Shown: positions 1 to 5,847 of the stretch, piece after piece
Layout: each line of letters begins with the position of its first letter
Position numbering within the stretch: position 1 is the first letter of the stretch
Assembly: GCA_945860425.1 (NCBI GenBank)
Contig: CAMAQU010000059.1
Location: 1-8,828 of the forward strand
Origin: Sphingomonas paucimobilis
GTDB taxonomy: Bacteria > Pseudomonadota > Alphaproteobacteria > Sphingomonadales > Sphingomonadaceae
Direction of reading: 5' to 3'
DNA: 8,828 nt
Made by a program: the position numbers and the translations under genes
Notes under the pieces: generated by a model
What the model saw: the letters and a program-made list of their open reading frames with translations, nothing else
What the model was told of the DNA's origin: nothing
The model's database searches: none

Positions 1-690
1 GCCGCCCTGCTCCCCAAGCCACTTGAGGCCATTGAGCGGCCAGAGATTTGGCTGCAAATGGCCCATGTTGCTATGCACCTGACACCCGAGCGCACCGTGG
101 AAATTGGTGCACTAACCGTTGGCTTGAATTGCACTTTTGAAGGCACGCCGGGTGCCTATTGCTTCCATATGGCAATGGAAGGTGAAAGTGTCGTCACCAG
201 CGGCCGCGAACGATTTGGCGAACCGAAGAAGATTGCGACCACAAGCTTTGTGAAAGATGGCAATAAAGTCCGCGCCACCTGCTCGCGCCATGGCATCACC
301 TATTTCACCATTGAAGGTGAGATTGGTGCCGATAACGCCAACCCCAAGCAGTTCACTGAACATCTGTTCTGCTACAAAGCCTTGCAAGGCATTACCGACC
401 CCAACACCTTCGATGGTGACGTGTATCTCACACGCCTCAACTGGGAACGGAACTACCATAAGCGCGCCGATATGAAGGGTGTCATCACCTTGGCAGACTC
501 GCCTTATGATCCGCTGGTTGATCTGCCCGTAAATCGCATCCTGAACATGGAGTATGTTGAGGGGGCCACCGTCACTGGCGGCCAGATTTTGCGGACGGTG
601 CCAGGCGAATGGATTGCCCATCAATGGGTTGGTCGCTTTGATGATCCTCAAAATGAGGGCATCGTGCTTGGCGCTGCTGGCCAGTCCTGA
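1..690 (+). CDS. Acetoacetate decarboxylase family protein (5' partial)
   Basis: The reading frame is open from base 1, so the true start lies upstream; the first ATG (58) is probably internal because the preceding residues (LLPKPLEAIERPE) resemble the N-terminal stretch of the acetoacetate decarboxylase (ADC, PF06314) family. The key motif is GRERFGEPKK, at residues 68-77 counted from base 1. In characterised ADC the first lysine of this PKK pair forms the Schiff base with a beta-keto acid and the second lowers its pKa. The 229 visible residues nearly fill the usual 240-270. Many ADC-like proteins outside clostridia do not make acetone; some are aldolase-dehydratases or have unknown substrates, so the reaction cannot be fixed. 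It is the first visible gene of an operon with an SDR (gap 5 bp) and an MFS transporter. Family assignment is firm; function is inferred. Confidence 0.8.
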   Translation, partial: AALLPKPLEAIERPEIWLQMAHVAMHLTPERTVEIGALTVGLNCTFEGTPGAYCFHMAMEGESVVTSGRERFGEPKKIATTSFVKDGNKVRATCSRHGITYFTIEGEIGADNANPKQFTEHLFCYKALQGITDPNTFDGDVYLTRLNWERNYHKRADMKGVITLADSPYDPLVDLPVNRILNMEYVEGATVTGGQILRTVPGEWIAHQWVGRFDDPQNEGIVLGAAGQS

Positions 691-695
691 TCACC

Positions 696-1547
696 ATGCA
701 AGATCTTCAAGGAAAAATTGCCCTGATTACAGGGGGCGCCAGTGGCGTTGGCAAAGCCATAGGGGCGCGGTTGGTTCGAGAGGGCTGCCGTGTCATCCTG
801 TGCGATATTGACCAAGGCAAGCTGGATGTGGCCGTCGCTGATATTGGTGCAGAAGCGGGCCTCGCCGCTGATGTCACTAAGGAACAGGCGGTTGAGCAAT
901 TGGCTGATACAGTTTTTGCACGCTTTGGTGCGGTGCATCTGCTGTTCAACAATGCAGGGGTTGGCCTTGGCGAGGCCAATCGCAAAATTTGGACACTGCC
1001 TTTAAATGATTGGCGCTGGGGAATTGATGTGAACGTCCTCGGCGTTGTTCATGGCATCAAGGCATTTGTGCCAAGGATGCTCGCTTCTGGCGAAGAAGGT
1101 GTCGTAATCAACACATCTTCCTCTAATGGCGGGTTGCGCTCTTTGCCCAACACGCCAATTTACGCGGCAAGCAAGGCGGCGGTTACAAGCATTTCAGAAG
1201 TGCTCCACCAGCAGTTGTTGCGCGAAGGCACGAAGGTCCGTGCGGCCATTCTGTTTCCCGGCCCCAACACCGTCAACACATCGATCATGGCATCCAATTT
1301 GGTTCGCCCCGATGAATATGCGGAAGGAACGAGCCGCGAGGTTGCTTATCGCACCATGCAAGAACTGGTCGAAAAAACGGGCCTTAAAATCTCATTGACG
1401 GAGCCCGAAGAAGTCGCTGATTTTGCAGTAGATGGCGTGAAGGCAGGTCAGTTCTGGCTGTTGCCTGAAAGTGAAACGGGTGATGCAATGTTGCGAGACC
1501 GGATGACGAACATTTTGGCGCGGGTCGATCCGCCATCAGCGTGGTGA
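696..1547 (+). CDS. Classical short-chain dehydrogenase/reductase (SDR), 283 aa
   Basis: This is a cytosolic NAD(P)-dependent oxidoreductase with a complete set of classical SDR motifs: the nucleotide-binding GGASGVG (residues 13-19), NNAG (85-88), Asn113, Ser143, and the Tyr156-x3-Lys160 pair in IYAASK. Asp37 at the end of beta-strand 2 (ILCDID) suggests NAD(H) rather than NADP(H). At 283 residues it is slightly longer than the usual 250, with extra sequence after PGP(189-190), in the substrate-binding lid, which may mean a bulky substrate. The ATG at 696 follows the upstream stop by 5 bp with no clear Shine-Dalgarno, so translation is probably coupled. It probably oxidises an alcohol or reduces a ketone in the same pathway as the ADC-like protein. 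The substrate is unknown. Confidence 0.9.
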   Translation: MQDLQGKIALITGGASGVGKAIGARLVREGCRVILCDIDQGKLDVAVADIGAEAGLAADVTKEQAVEQLADTVFARFGAVHLLFNNAGVGLGEANRKIWTLPLNDWRWGIDVNVLGVVHGIKAFVPRMLASGEEGVVINTSSSNGGLRSLPNTPIYAASKAAVTSISEVLHQQLLREGTKVRAAILFPGPNTVNTSIMASNLVRPDEYAEGTSREVAYRTMQELVEKTGLKISLTEPEEVADFAVDGVKAGQFWLLPESETGDAMLRDRMTNILARVDPPSAW

Positions 1548-1553
1548 GGCCCG

Positions 1554-2918
1554 ATGGCGCATAAGCGCGTGGCTGCTGCTAACCCACCGTCTCACATATC
1601 AGCAGGTTATCGCTGGTATGTGGTCGCGATATTATTCCTCGCTTACGCCTTTAGTGCCATCGATGCGCGGGTCCTTACACTGCTAGTTGTTCCCATTAAG
1701 GCCAGCATGGGGCTGAGCGATTTTGAAATCAGCTTGCTGCAGGGCTTTGCTTTTGCATTGCTTTATTCGATTGCGGCCCTGCCCGTGGGGCGGATGGTCG
1801 ATGGCAGTCCGCGTCGTCCCAGGTTGATTGTCTGGGGCATTGTGCTGTGGTCCATCATGACCGCGTGTTGCGGCCTTGCGAAAAACTTTTTCACACTCTT
1901 TCTAGCCCGTGTTGGTGTCGGCGTGGGCGAGGCAACTCTAAGCCCCTCTGCTTATTCACTTATCAGCGATTATTTTCCGAAAGATAAGCGCGCCTTGGCA
2001 ATCAGCTTTTATGCCATTGGCTATCCTATTGGCGGCGGTCTTGCGCTCATCCTGGGCGGGGTCTTGCTGAATTATTTTACTGCAACCGATATGACAGGTT
2101 GGGGTGTATTCGCCGGTTTTGAGCCGTGGCAATTGGTCTTCATCGCCGTTGGCGCGCCGGGCATAGTGATCGCAGCATTGGTAGCGACCATTCGCGATCC
2201 GGGTCGGCGAGAGAGTGGGGGTATAGCAGCGGATGCTGTGATCCCTGTTCGGCAGGTGATGGCTTATCTCAAGACGCGTTGGCAACTCTACTCCATCTTG
2301 ATTGGGGTTACAGCGCTATCGGGCTTATTGGCGATTGGAACCTCGCTCTGGTATCCCACTTTCTTAATCCGCACCTATGGCATGAGCCCATTAGATGTTG
2401 GATTTTATTATGGCACCTTGATGCTGGTGTGCGGAACTTTTGGAACGCTGGCGGGCGGTTGGCTCTCGGGCGTTTTGCAACGCCGCGGCACCGTCGACAG
2501 CAATCTGCGCATCATGTTCGTCGCAACTTGCGTTAAAGCCTTGCCGCTTGTGATTGGGCCGTTGATGCCCACGGCGACATTGGCGTTAGCGCTGATGGCC
2601 ATTGGTACATTGGTGGGCCAAGCGTCCCAAGGTGTTATTCTGACTGCTATTCAAGATGTTACGCCCAATCGCCTGCGAGGGCAGGTGACGGCCTTAACTC
2701 TGCTCGCAGTGAATTTGATTGGCTTGGGGCTAGGGTCCAGCATCATTGCTGCCTTTACAGACTTTGTTTTCGGCGATGAGCAATCGCTGCGCTATTCAAT
2801 TGCCTTAACGGGCGCAATTTTCTTGCCGATCATGGCGCTTATGCTCGCCAAAGGCATGCCGATATACCGAGCAGAGATTGATCGTTTGGAGCGCGCAGAT
2901 AAAACCGTGACGAGCTGA
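1554..2918 (+). CDS. Spinster-type MFS transporter, 454 aa
   Basis: This is an integral inner-membrane transporter of the major facilitator superfamily with many hydrophobic segments, the first at about residues 21-45 and fitting a 12-helix topology. The loop between helices 2 and 3 carries the MFS motif A in variant form, GRMVDGSPRRPR (79-90). It is followed by GVGVGEATLSPSAYSLISDY (121-140), typical of the spinster-like group that is abundant in sphingomonads, often beside catabolic genes. The ATG is 6 bp after the SDR stop, with a GTGAGG Shine-Dalgarno (1544-1549) that overlaps that stop. It is therefore the third gene of the operon and probably carries the pathway's substrate or product across the inner membrane. 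Direction and substrate cannot be read from the sequence. A hairpin begins 8 bp after its stop. Confidence 0.9.
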   Translation: MAHKRVAAANPPSHISAGYRWYVVAILFLAYAFSAIDARVLTLLVVPIKASMGLSDFEISLLQGFAFALLYSIAALPVGRMVDGSPRRPRLIVWGIVLWSIMTACCGLAKNFFTLFLARVGVGVGEATLSPSAYSLISDYFPKDKRALAISFYAIGYPIGGGLALILGGVLLNYFTATDMTGWGVFAGFEPWQLVFIAVGAPGIVIAALVATIRDPGRRESGGIAADAVIPVRQVMAYLKTRWQLYSILIGVTALSGLLAIGTSLWYPTFLIRTYGMSPLDVGFYYGTLMLVCGTFGTLAGGWLSGVLQRRGTVDSNLRIMFVATCVKALPLVIGPLMPTATLALALMAIGTLVGQASQGVILTAIQDVTPNRLRGQVTALTLLAVNLIGLGLGSSIIAAFTDFVFGDEQSLRYSIALTGAIFLPIMALMLAKGMPIYRAEIDRLERADKTVTS

Positions 2919-2926
2919 CCCCACTT

Positions 2927-2953
2927 GGCAGGCTATGACATAGAGCAGCTGCC
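2927..2953 (+). terminator. Imperfect hairpin after the MFS gene, possible operon terminator
   Basis: GGCAG (2927-2931) can pair with CTGCC (2949-2953), with an inner imperfect pairing between GCTAT and ATAGAGC. Only TT follows, so it is a poor intrinsic terminator. It ends exactly where similarity of the minus-strand SDR fragment begins, so it may instead mark the recombination joint. Confidence 0.3.
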
Positions 2954-3288
2954 TTAACGCCCAGAATCTTGTCGACGGTCTCTGGCGAGAATTTGACGAA
3001 CCGTGATGATGAGATGATCCCAGCGTTCACGAAAACCATATCACAGCCGCCCATAAGCGTCTGAGCTTGTAGGGCTAGAGCCTCAACTGACTTGTGATCA
3101 GAGACGTCGCAAAGACATGTCTTCGCAGATGGACCCGCAGCTCTAGCTGCGCTTTCCAGCTTTAGTGCATCTATGTCCGCAAGCAGAACGCGCGCGCCCC
3201 GCTCGGCAGCAGACTCGGCAATTGCGCGACCGATGCCCGAGGCAGCCCCGGTGACAACAATGCGTTTTCCTTTAAGATCTTTGGGCAA
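2954..3288 (-). pseudogene. Truncated SDR gene (N-terminal part only)
   Basis: Read on the minus strand from a TTG at 3288, this encodes the N-terminal half of a classical SDR: DLKGKRIVVTGAASGIGRAI (TGxxxGxG cofactor motif), LLADID (acidic residue favouring NAD), a CDVSD segment, and VNAG in place of NNAG. Recognisable sequence ends at about FSPETVDKILGV. The frame then runs through 35 bp of unrelated sequence into the antisense of the MFS gene. About 110 of the expected 250 residues remain, and the Ser and YxxxK catalytic residues are missing, so it cannot be an active dehydrogenase. The TTG start is supported by GGGAGAAG (minus strand, 3299-3292), 3 nt upstream counted from the end of that block. 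It is not a recent copy of the SDR at 696-1547, since the two differ at most positions outside the motifs. Confidence 0.75.
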
Positions 3289-3306
3289 GCTCTTCTCCCG
3301 AAGCAA

Positions 3307-3397
3307 AAAATGATCGGGTGGAGATTATCAGCACAAACCCCAGAGTCTACAGGACGGGTGGAGACGTGCAGCGCCCGAGACCCAAAACCTAAATACC
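3307..3397 (-). promoter_or_regulatory. Upstream region of the SDR remnant: -10-like GATAAT and 10-bp direct repeat
   Basis: On the minus strand a GATAAT (+ strand ATTATC at 3324-3329) could be the -10 box of the truncated SDR gene; no good -35 box is visible 17 bp upstream. The + strand decamer CGGGTGGAGA occurs exactly twice, at 3315-3324 and 3355-3364. The copies are 40 bp apart, close to four helical turns, and the proximal copy touches the -10 box. This would suit a pair of regulator sites, but it could be chance. Confidence 0.3.
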
Positions 3398-3448
3398 AAA
3401 AAACCCGCCGGAAACCGAGCCTTTCAGCCCTACTTCCCGCGGGTTTTT
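3398..3448 (-). terminator. Intrinsic terminator downstream of tRNA-Leu
   Basis: AAAAACCCGC (3399-3408) and GCGGGTTTTT (3439-3448) form a perfect 10-bp inverted repeat with a 30-nt loop. On the minus strand the G+C arm is followed by six T (RC of 3398-3403), as expected for terminating the tRNA-Leu transcript. The + strand also ends in five T, so it could act in both directions. The long loop is unusual; the palindrome CCCGCGGG (3436-3443) could nucleate folding. Confidence 0.6.
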
Positions 3449-3452
3449 GAAT

Positions 3453-3473
3453 GTCCGGGAGAGGACCCCGGAC
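3453..3473 (-). other. Stem-loop immediately 3' of tRNA-Leu
   Basis: GTCCGGG (3453-3459) and CCCGGAC (3467-3473) form a perfect 7-bp stem with a 7-nt loop, 4 bp beyond the encoded CCA of the tRNA. No T run follows directly. It could stabilise the tRNA precursor's 3' trailer or assist the terminator 5 bp further on. The pairing is plainly visible; the role is inferred. Confidence 0.45.
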
Positions 3474-3477
3474 TAAA

Positions 3478-3564
3478 TGGTGCGGCCAAGAAGACTCGAA
3501 CTTCCACGGGCTTTCGCCCACAACGACCTCAACGTTGCGCGTCTACCAATTCCGCCATGGCCGC
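3478..3564 (-). tRNA. tRNA-Leu (anticodon GAG)
   Basis: The minus strand folds into a complete class II tRNA of 87 nt including an encoded CCA (3478-3480). The acceptor stem is GCGGCCA paired with TGGCCGC, with discriminator A. The D arm contains GGCGGAATTGGTAGACGC, typical of tRNA-Leu. The anticodon stem CAACG/CGTTG encloses the loop TTGAGGT, giving anticodon GAG (3528-3530 on the + strand read CTC). The long variable arm TGGGCGAAAGCCCG and the T arm with GTTCGAGTC confirm a leucine tRNA reading CUC/CUU. The gene looks intact. Its 3' end faces the accessory operon and the truncated SDR. Confidence 0.97.
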
Positions 3565-3576
3565 ACGATTTGTCGC

Positions 3577-3605
3577 ATATTTTGAGCCTGAAAGGACCGA
3601 AACAA
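3577..3605 (-). promoter_or_regulatory. Possible promoter of tRNA-Leu
   Basis: On the minus strand TTGTTT (3605-3600), a 17-bp spacer and AAATAT (3582-3577) lie just before the tRNA. Initiation about 7 bp beyond the -10 box would give a short 5' leader of about 6 nt. The hexamers match the consensus only partly. Confidence 0.35.
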
Positions 3606-3617
3606 GCAACAGGAGCG

Positions 3618-3634
3618 CGCCTCTAGCAGAGGCG
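3618..3634 (-). terminator. Hairpin downstream of the zinc-ribbon gene, possible terminator
   Basis: CGCCTCT (3618-3624) and AGAGGCG (3628-3634) form a 7-bp stem with a 3-nt loop, 45 bp after the stop of the minus-strand zinc-ribbon gene. A smaller TGCCC/GGGCA hairpin (3656-3668) lies nearer that stop. Neither has a T tract, so a terminator role is plausible but unproven. The remainder of 3565-3678 shows nothing else except the tRNA promoter. Confidence 0.35.
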
Positions 3635-3678
3635 TATGCGCCAAGCAATGGCTTTTGCCCCTTGGGCAGAGCGGCACT

Positions 3679-4392
3679 TTAAAAGCTAATGGTCAGTCGC
3701 AGCGCAGTGCGGGGGACATTGACTTCGGCGGCGTTGAACTCAATCGATCCACGCGCTTCCAGCGTTCTTTGCGGCGGCGTGATGGTCCAACCATAGACCA
3801 GCTGCCCCTTTGCATCGCGCAACTCCGCCCGGATATCGGGAATTTTTTGTTCTTCGCTGGTCGGGTTCACAATCCGGCCGGAAATGGCGAACAACTCATT
3901 GCCACTTTCCAAAATGCGCCGTTCAGGCTGGCGCACCACCTCTAACAGCAATCGCGATTCCGGTGCGCTGGGCTGTGCGATCAACGCCTCAATTTGCGGC
4001 TCTAACCCCATATATCGGACAATGCCGACCCCGATCAGGCCCAGCGCGATAAGCGTCAGCAGGCCGATACCGGCCCAGCGCCAAATTGGCGGGATATGGA
4101 GGCGCCAACGGGGGTGAGGCTCTGCGTCCTCAGAGGGAGCCTCTGCCCCATCAGGACCTGCATCCTCTGCCTCAATCCGGTTGGCCGCCATAGAGGGGGC
4201 GGGCGCCACAGCAGCGACAGGTGGGGTGGGCGGTGGCAGGGGAAGCTGTTCGCTTTCCCGCTGGCTGTCCTCCTGTCCCAGTTGAAACCAGCTATGCTTG
4301 CACGAGGCGCAGCGCACCTGACGACCGGCTGCAGGAACAGCTCCATCGGCAATCAGATAGCGGGTCTCACAGGCAGGACAGGTTAGGATCAT
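3679..4392 (-). CDS. MJ0042-type zinc-ribbon, DUF3426-like single-pass membrane protein, 237 aa
   Basis: The N-terminus carries an MJ0042-type zinc ribbon with two CxxC knuckles: Cys5/Cys8 in LTCPACETRYLI and Cys28/Cys31 in VRCASCKHSW. A Pro/Ala/Glu-rich linker follows (about 45-95), then one transmembrane helix (about 105-127, WAGIGLLTLIALGLIGVGIV) and a C-terminal beta-rich domain of DUF3426 type (about 145-237) with ISGRIVNPTSEEQKIPDI. The ribbon should lie in the cytoplasm and the C-terminal domain in the periplasm. The family has no established biochemical role. The ATG at 4392 is preferred because the zinc-ribbon motif begins right after it; an in-frame TTG at 4401 is a weaker alternative, and the Shine-Dalgarno is weak (AAGG, 12 nt upstream). 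From memory, sphingomonads usually carry this gene divergent from ftsEX; here it is divergent from ydcF. Confidence 0.85.
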   Translation of the reverse strand: MILTCPACETRYLIADGAVPAAGRQVRCASCKHSWFQLGQEDSQRESEQLPLPPPTPPVAAVAPAPSMAANRIEAEDAGPDGAEAPSEDAEPHPRWRLHIPPIWRWAGIGLLTLIALGLIGVGIVRYMGLEPQIEALIAQPSAPESRLLLEVVRQPERRILESGNELFAISGRIVNPTSEEQKIPDIRAELRDAKGQLVYGWTITPPQRTLEARGSIEFNAAEVNVPRTALRLTISF

Positions 4393-4497
4393 GGAACGCA
4401 ACAGCCTTTGGGTCGGTCACTATCGCCTCTAAGCACTGATTGGCCGCACCTGGCAATAGCTTGTCGGGGGCAATCAAGGCTGGATCGGCACCGGGCG

Positions 4498-4526
4498 TTG
4501 TTCTAGGGACAGTTTTTGGGGATAAT
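4498..4526 (+). promoter_or_regulatory. Possible promoter of the ydcF-plsC operon
   Basis: TTGTTC (4498-4503), a 17-bp spacer and GATAAT (4521-4526) make a reasonable sigma-70-type promoter about 54 bp before the ydcF start. The -10 box matches the consensus at 5 of 6 positions and the -35 box at 3. The rest of the 187-bp divergent region (4393-4579) shows no coding remnant in the three + frames I translated and no clear minus-strand promoter. Confidence 0.4.
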
Positions 4527-4579
4527 GATAGGGGCTGAATTGGGCCGATGATGATGCAACAGGCCGAGGTAAACCGACA

Positions 4580-5161
4580 GTGTCTGATCGGAAGCCAAGG
4601 CGGGTGGACAGGATGTTTTCTATGATCCGCCGCCTGATTGCTCTTGGCTTTCTGCTCTGGTTTCTGGGCCTTATCTGGTTTGCCATTTTCCTGCCGCAGC
4701 CTGCCGATGACTCCATAAAGACGGACGCAGTGGTCGTCTTGACCGGTGGACCGGGCCGGGTTCAGCGTGGCATTGATATATTGTCGGCGAACGGAGCTAA
4801 GCGGATGATGGTGTCTGGCGTAGACCCCAGCGTGCGTCGGGCTGAGCTGGAAGAGGCGGTGAATATCCCGCGCAAACTCTCACGCTGCTGCATTGATCTC
4901 GACAAGGCGTCGGTTGATACCATTTCCAATGCGCGCGAAACGGCCCGCTGGCTTTCGGGGCATGACTATCACTCTGTCCGGCTGGTGACGAGCGACTGGC
5001 ATTTGCGCCGCGCGGAACTCGAACTGCGTCACAGCGTTGATGGTTCCATGAAAATTGTCGGAGACGCCGTGCCCAGTTCTTTCAGCCTGACCCAGTTGTT
5101 CATGGAGTATAATAAGCTGTTGGCCCGCTTCATCGCGCTCGAAATTGGCGGGCGGATCTGA
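4580..5161 (+). CDS. YdcF/DUF218 (SanA-like) membrane protein, 193 aa
   Basis: This is a YdcF/DUF218 family protein with one N-terminal membrane anchor (about 18-38, LIALGFLLWFLGLIWFAIFL) followed by the DUF218 fold. Family motifs visible are DAVVVLTGG (49-57) with GRVQRGIDIL, then MMVSGVD (76-82), and TSDWHLRRAE (137-146). The globular part is probably periplasmic. Members such as E. coli SanA and ElyC affect envelope integrity or lipid-carrier and peptidoglycan metabolism, but the enzymatic reaction is not settled. The GTG start at 4580 is chosen because GAGGT (4566-4570) stands 9 nt before it; ATG codons at residues 11 and 14 lack such a site. Its TGA overlaps the ATG of plsC by one base (TGATG), so the two are probably translationally coupled. 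Confidence 0.85.
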   Translation: MSDRKPRRVDRMFSMIRRLIALGFLLWFLGLIWFAIFLPQPADDSIKTDAVVVLTGGPGRVQRGIDILSANGAKRMMVSGVDPSVRRAELEEAVNIPRKLSRCCIDLDKASVDTISNARETARWLSGHDYHSVRLVTSDWHLRRAELELRHSVDGSMKIVGDAVPSSFSLTQLFMEYNKLLARFIALEIGGRI

Positions 5162-5844
5162 TGGCGGTGCTGCGGTCTTTATTCTTTGCGCTCATCTTCT
5201 ATCCGGGCAGCGTAATTGTCGTTGGGCTGGCCTGGATCATGGTTGCCTTTGGCGAGCGGGCGACGATCCGGGGCGCGCGCAATTGGGCCTTATGGCATCG
5301 GTTCTGCGCCCGTCATATTCTGGGCATCAGAACGCAGGTTATCGGCACGTTGGATGATCGACAGGCGCTCTACATTTTCAAGCATGAATCCATGTACGAA
5401 ACGGTGGAGACGCTGGCCTTGTTCCGCCGCCCGGTTGTCGTGATGAAGCAGGAGTTGCTGGATCTATTCGGTTGGGGCCATGCGGCCCGGGCGCATGGAT
5501 CCATCGGGGTGGATCGCGATGCCGGAGCCTCAGCCATGCGGCGCATGATTGTTGAGGCAAAGCGCGCCAAAGACTCGGGCCGACCCATTATCTTGTTTCC
5601 AGAAGGAACGCGCGTGCCGCACGGGGAGCAGCCGCCCCTGCGCGCGGGCTTGGCCGGGCTTTATAAGATTTTGGGGTTGCCCGTCATTCCAGTGGCGCTC
5701 GATTCAGGCAAGCTTTGGCCCCGCGGCCTCATGGCAACGCCCGGCATTGTGACGATGAAAGTGGGGGACGAAATCCCCGCCGGCCTTCCGCGTGAAGAGT
5801 TGGAAGCCCGGGTTCACGCCGCCATTAATGCGCTCAATGATTAA
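5161..5844 (+). CDS. plsC: 1-acyl-sn-glycerol-3-phosphate acyltransferase (PlsC family), 227 aa
   Basis: It transfers an acyl chain to the sn-2 position of lysophosphatidic acid to form phosphatidic acid at the inner membrane, an early step of phospholipid synthesis. An N-terminal hydrophobic segment (about 6-30) anchors it. The acyltransferase motifs occur in order: His75 in KHESMYE, where HX4D is replaced by HX4E with Glu80; GSIGVDRD (113-120, motif II); FPEGTR (146-151, motif III); and VIPVAL (175-180, motif IV). I believe HX4E with KHxSM is a recurring alphaproteobacterial form, so the enzyme is probably active, but a lysophospholipid other than lysophosphatidate could be the acceptor. 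The ATG overlaps the ydcF stop. The gene ends 3 bp from the convergent tyrA. Confidence 0.88.
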   Translation: MAVLRSLFFALIFYPGSVIVVGLAWIMVAFGERATIRGARNWALWHRFCARHILGIRTQVIGTLDDRQALYIFKHESMYETVETLALFRRPVVVMKQELLDLFGWGHAARAHGSIGVDRDAGASAMRRMIVEAKRAKDSGRPIILFPEGTRVPHGEQPPLRAGLAGLYKILGLPVIPVALDSGKLWPRGLMATPGIVTMKVGDEIPAGLPREELEARVHAAINALND

Positions 5845-5847
5845 GGC

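Noticed and set aside
112..651. 179-residue minus-strand frame opposite the ADC-like gene
   Set aside because: It lies wholly antisense to a clear family member and shows no recognisable motif; a shadow frame.
696..3288. The intact SDR and the SDR fragment as a recent duplication
   Set aside because: They share only general SDR motifs; sequence between motifs differs (for example LCDIDQGKL against LADIDALKL, and NNAGVGLGE against VNAGIISSS).
4393..4401. TTG start of the zinc-ribbon protein at 4401
   Set aside because: The MJ0042 motif begins directly at the ATG at 4392; the three extra residues are not needed.
4440..4450. 11-bp copy of the tRNA-Leu 3' end (TTGGCCGCACC) as an attachment site
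   Set aside because: It is in inverted orientation to the tRNA, too short, and no integrase is near; recombination would invert rather than integrate. Chance is likely at this G+C content.
4402..4579. Possible ftsX or ftsE remnant
   Set aside because: The three + frames over this stretch give short, stop-interrupted peptides with no resemblance to FtsX or an ABC ATPase.
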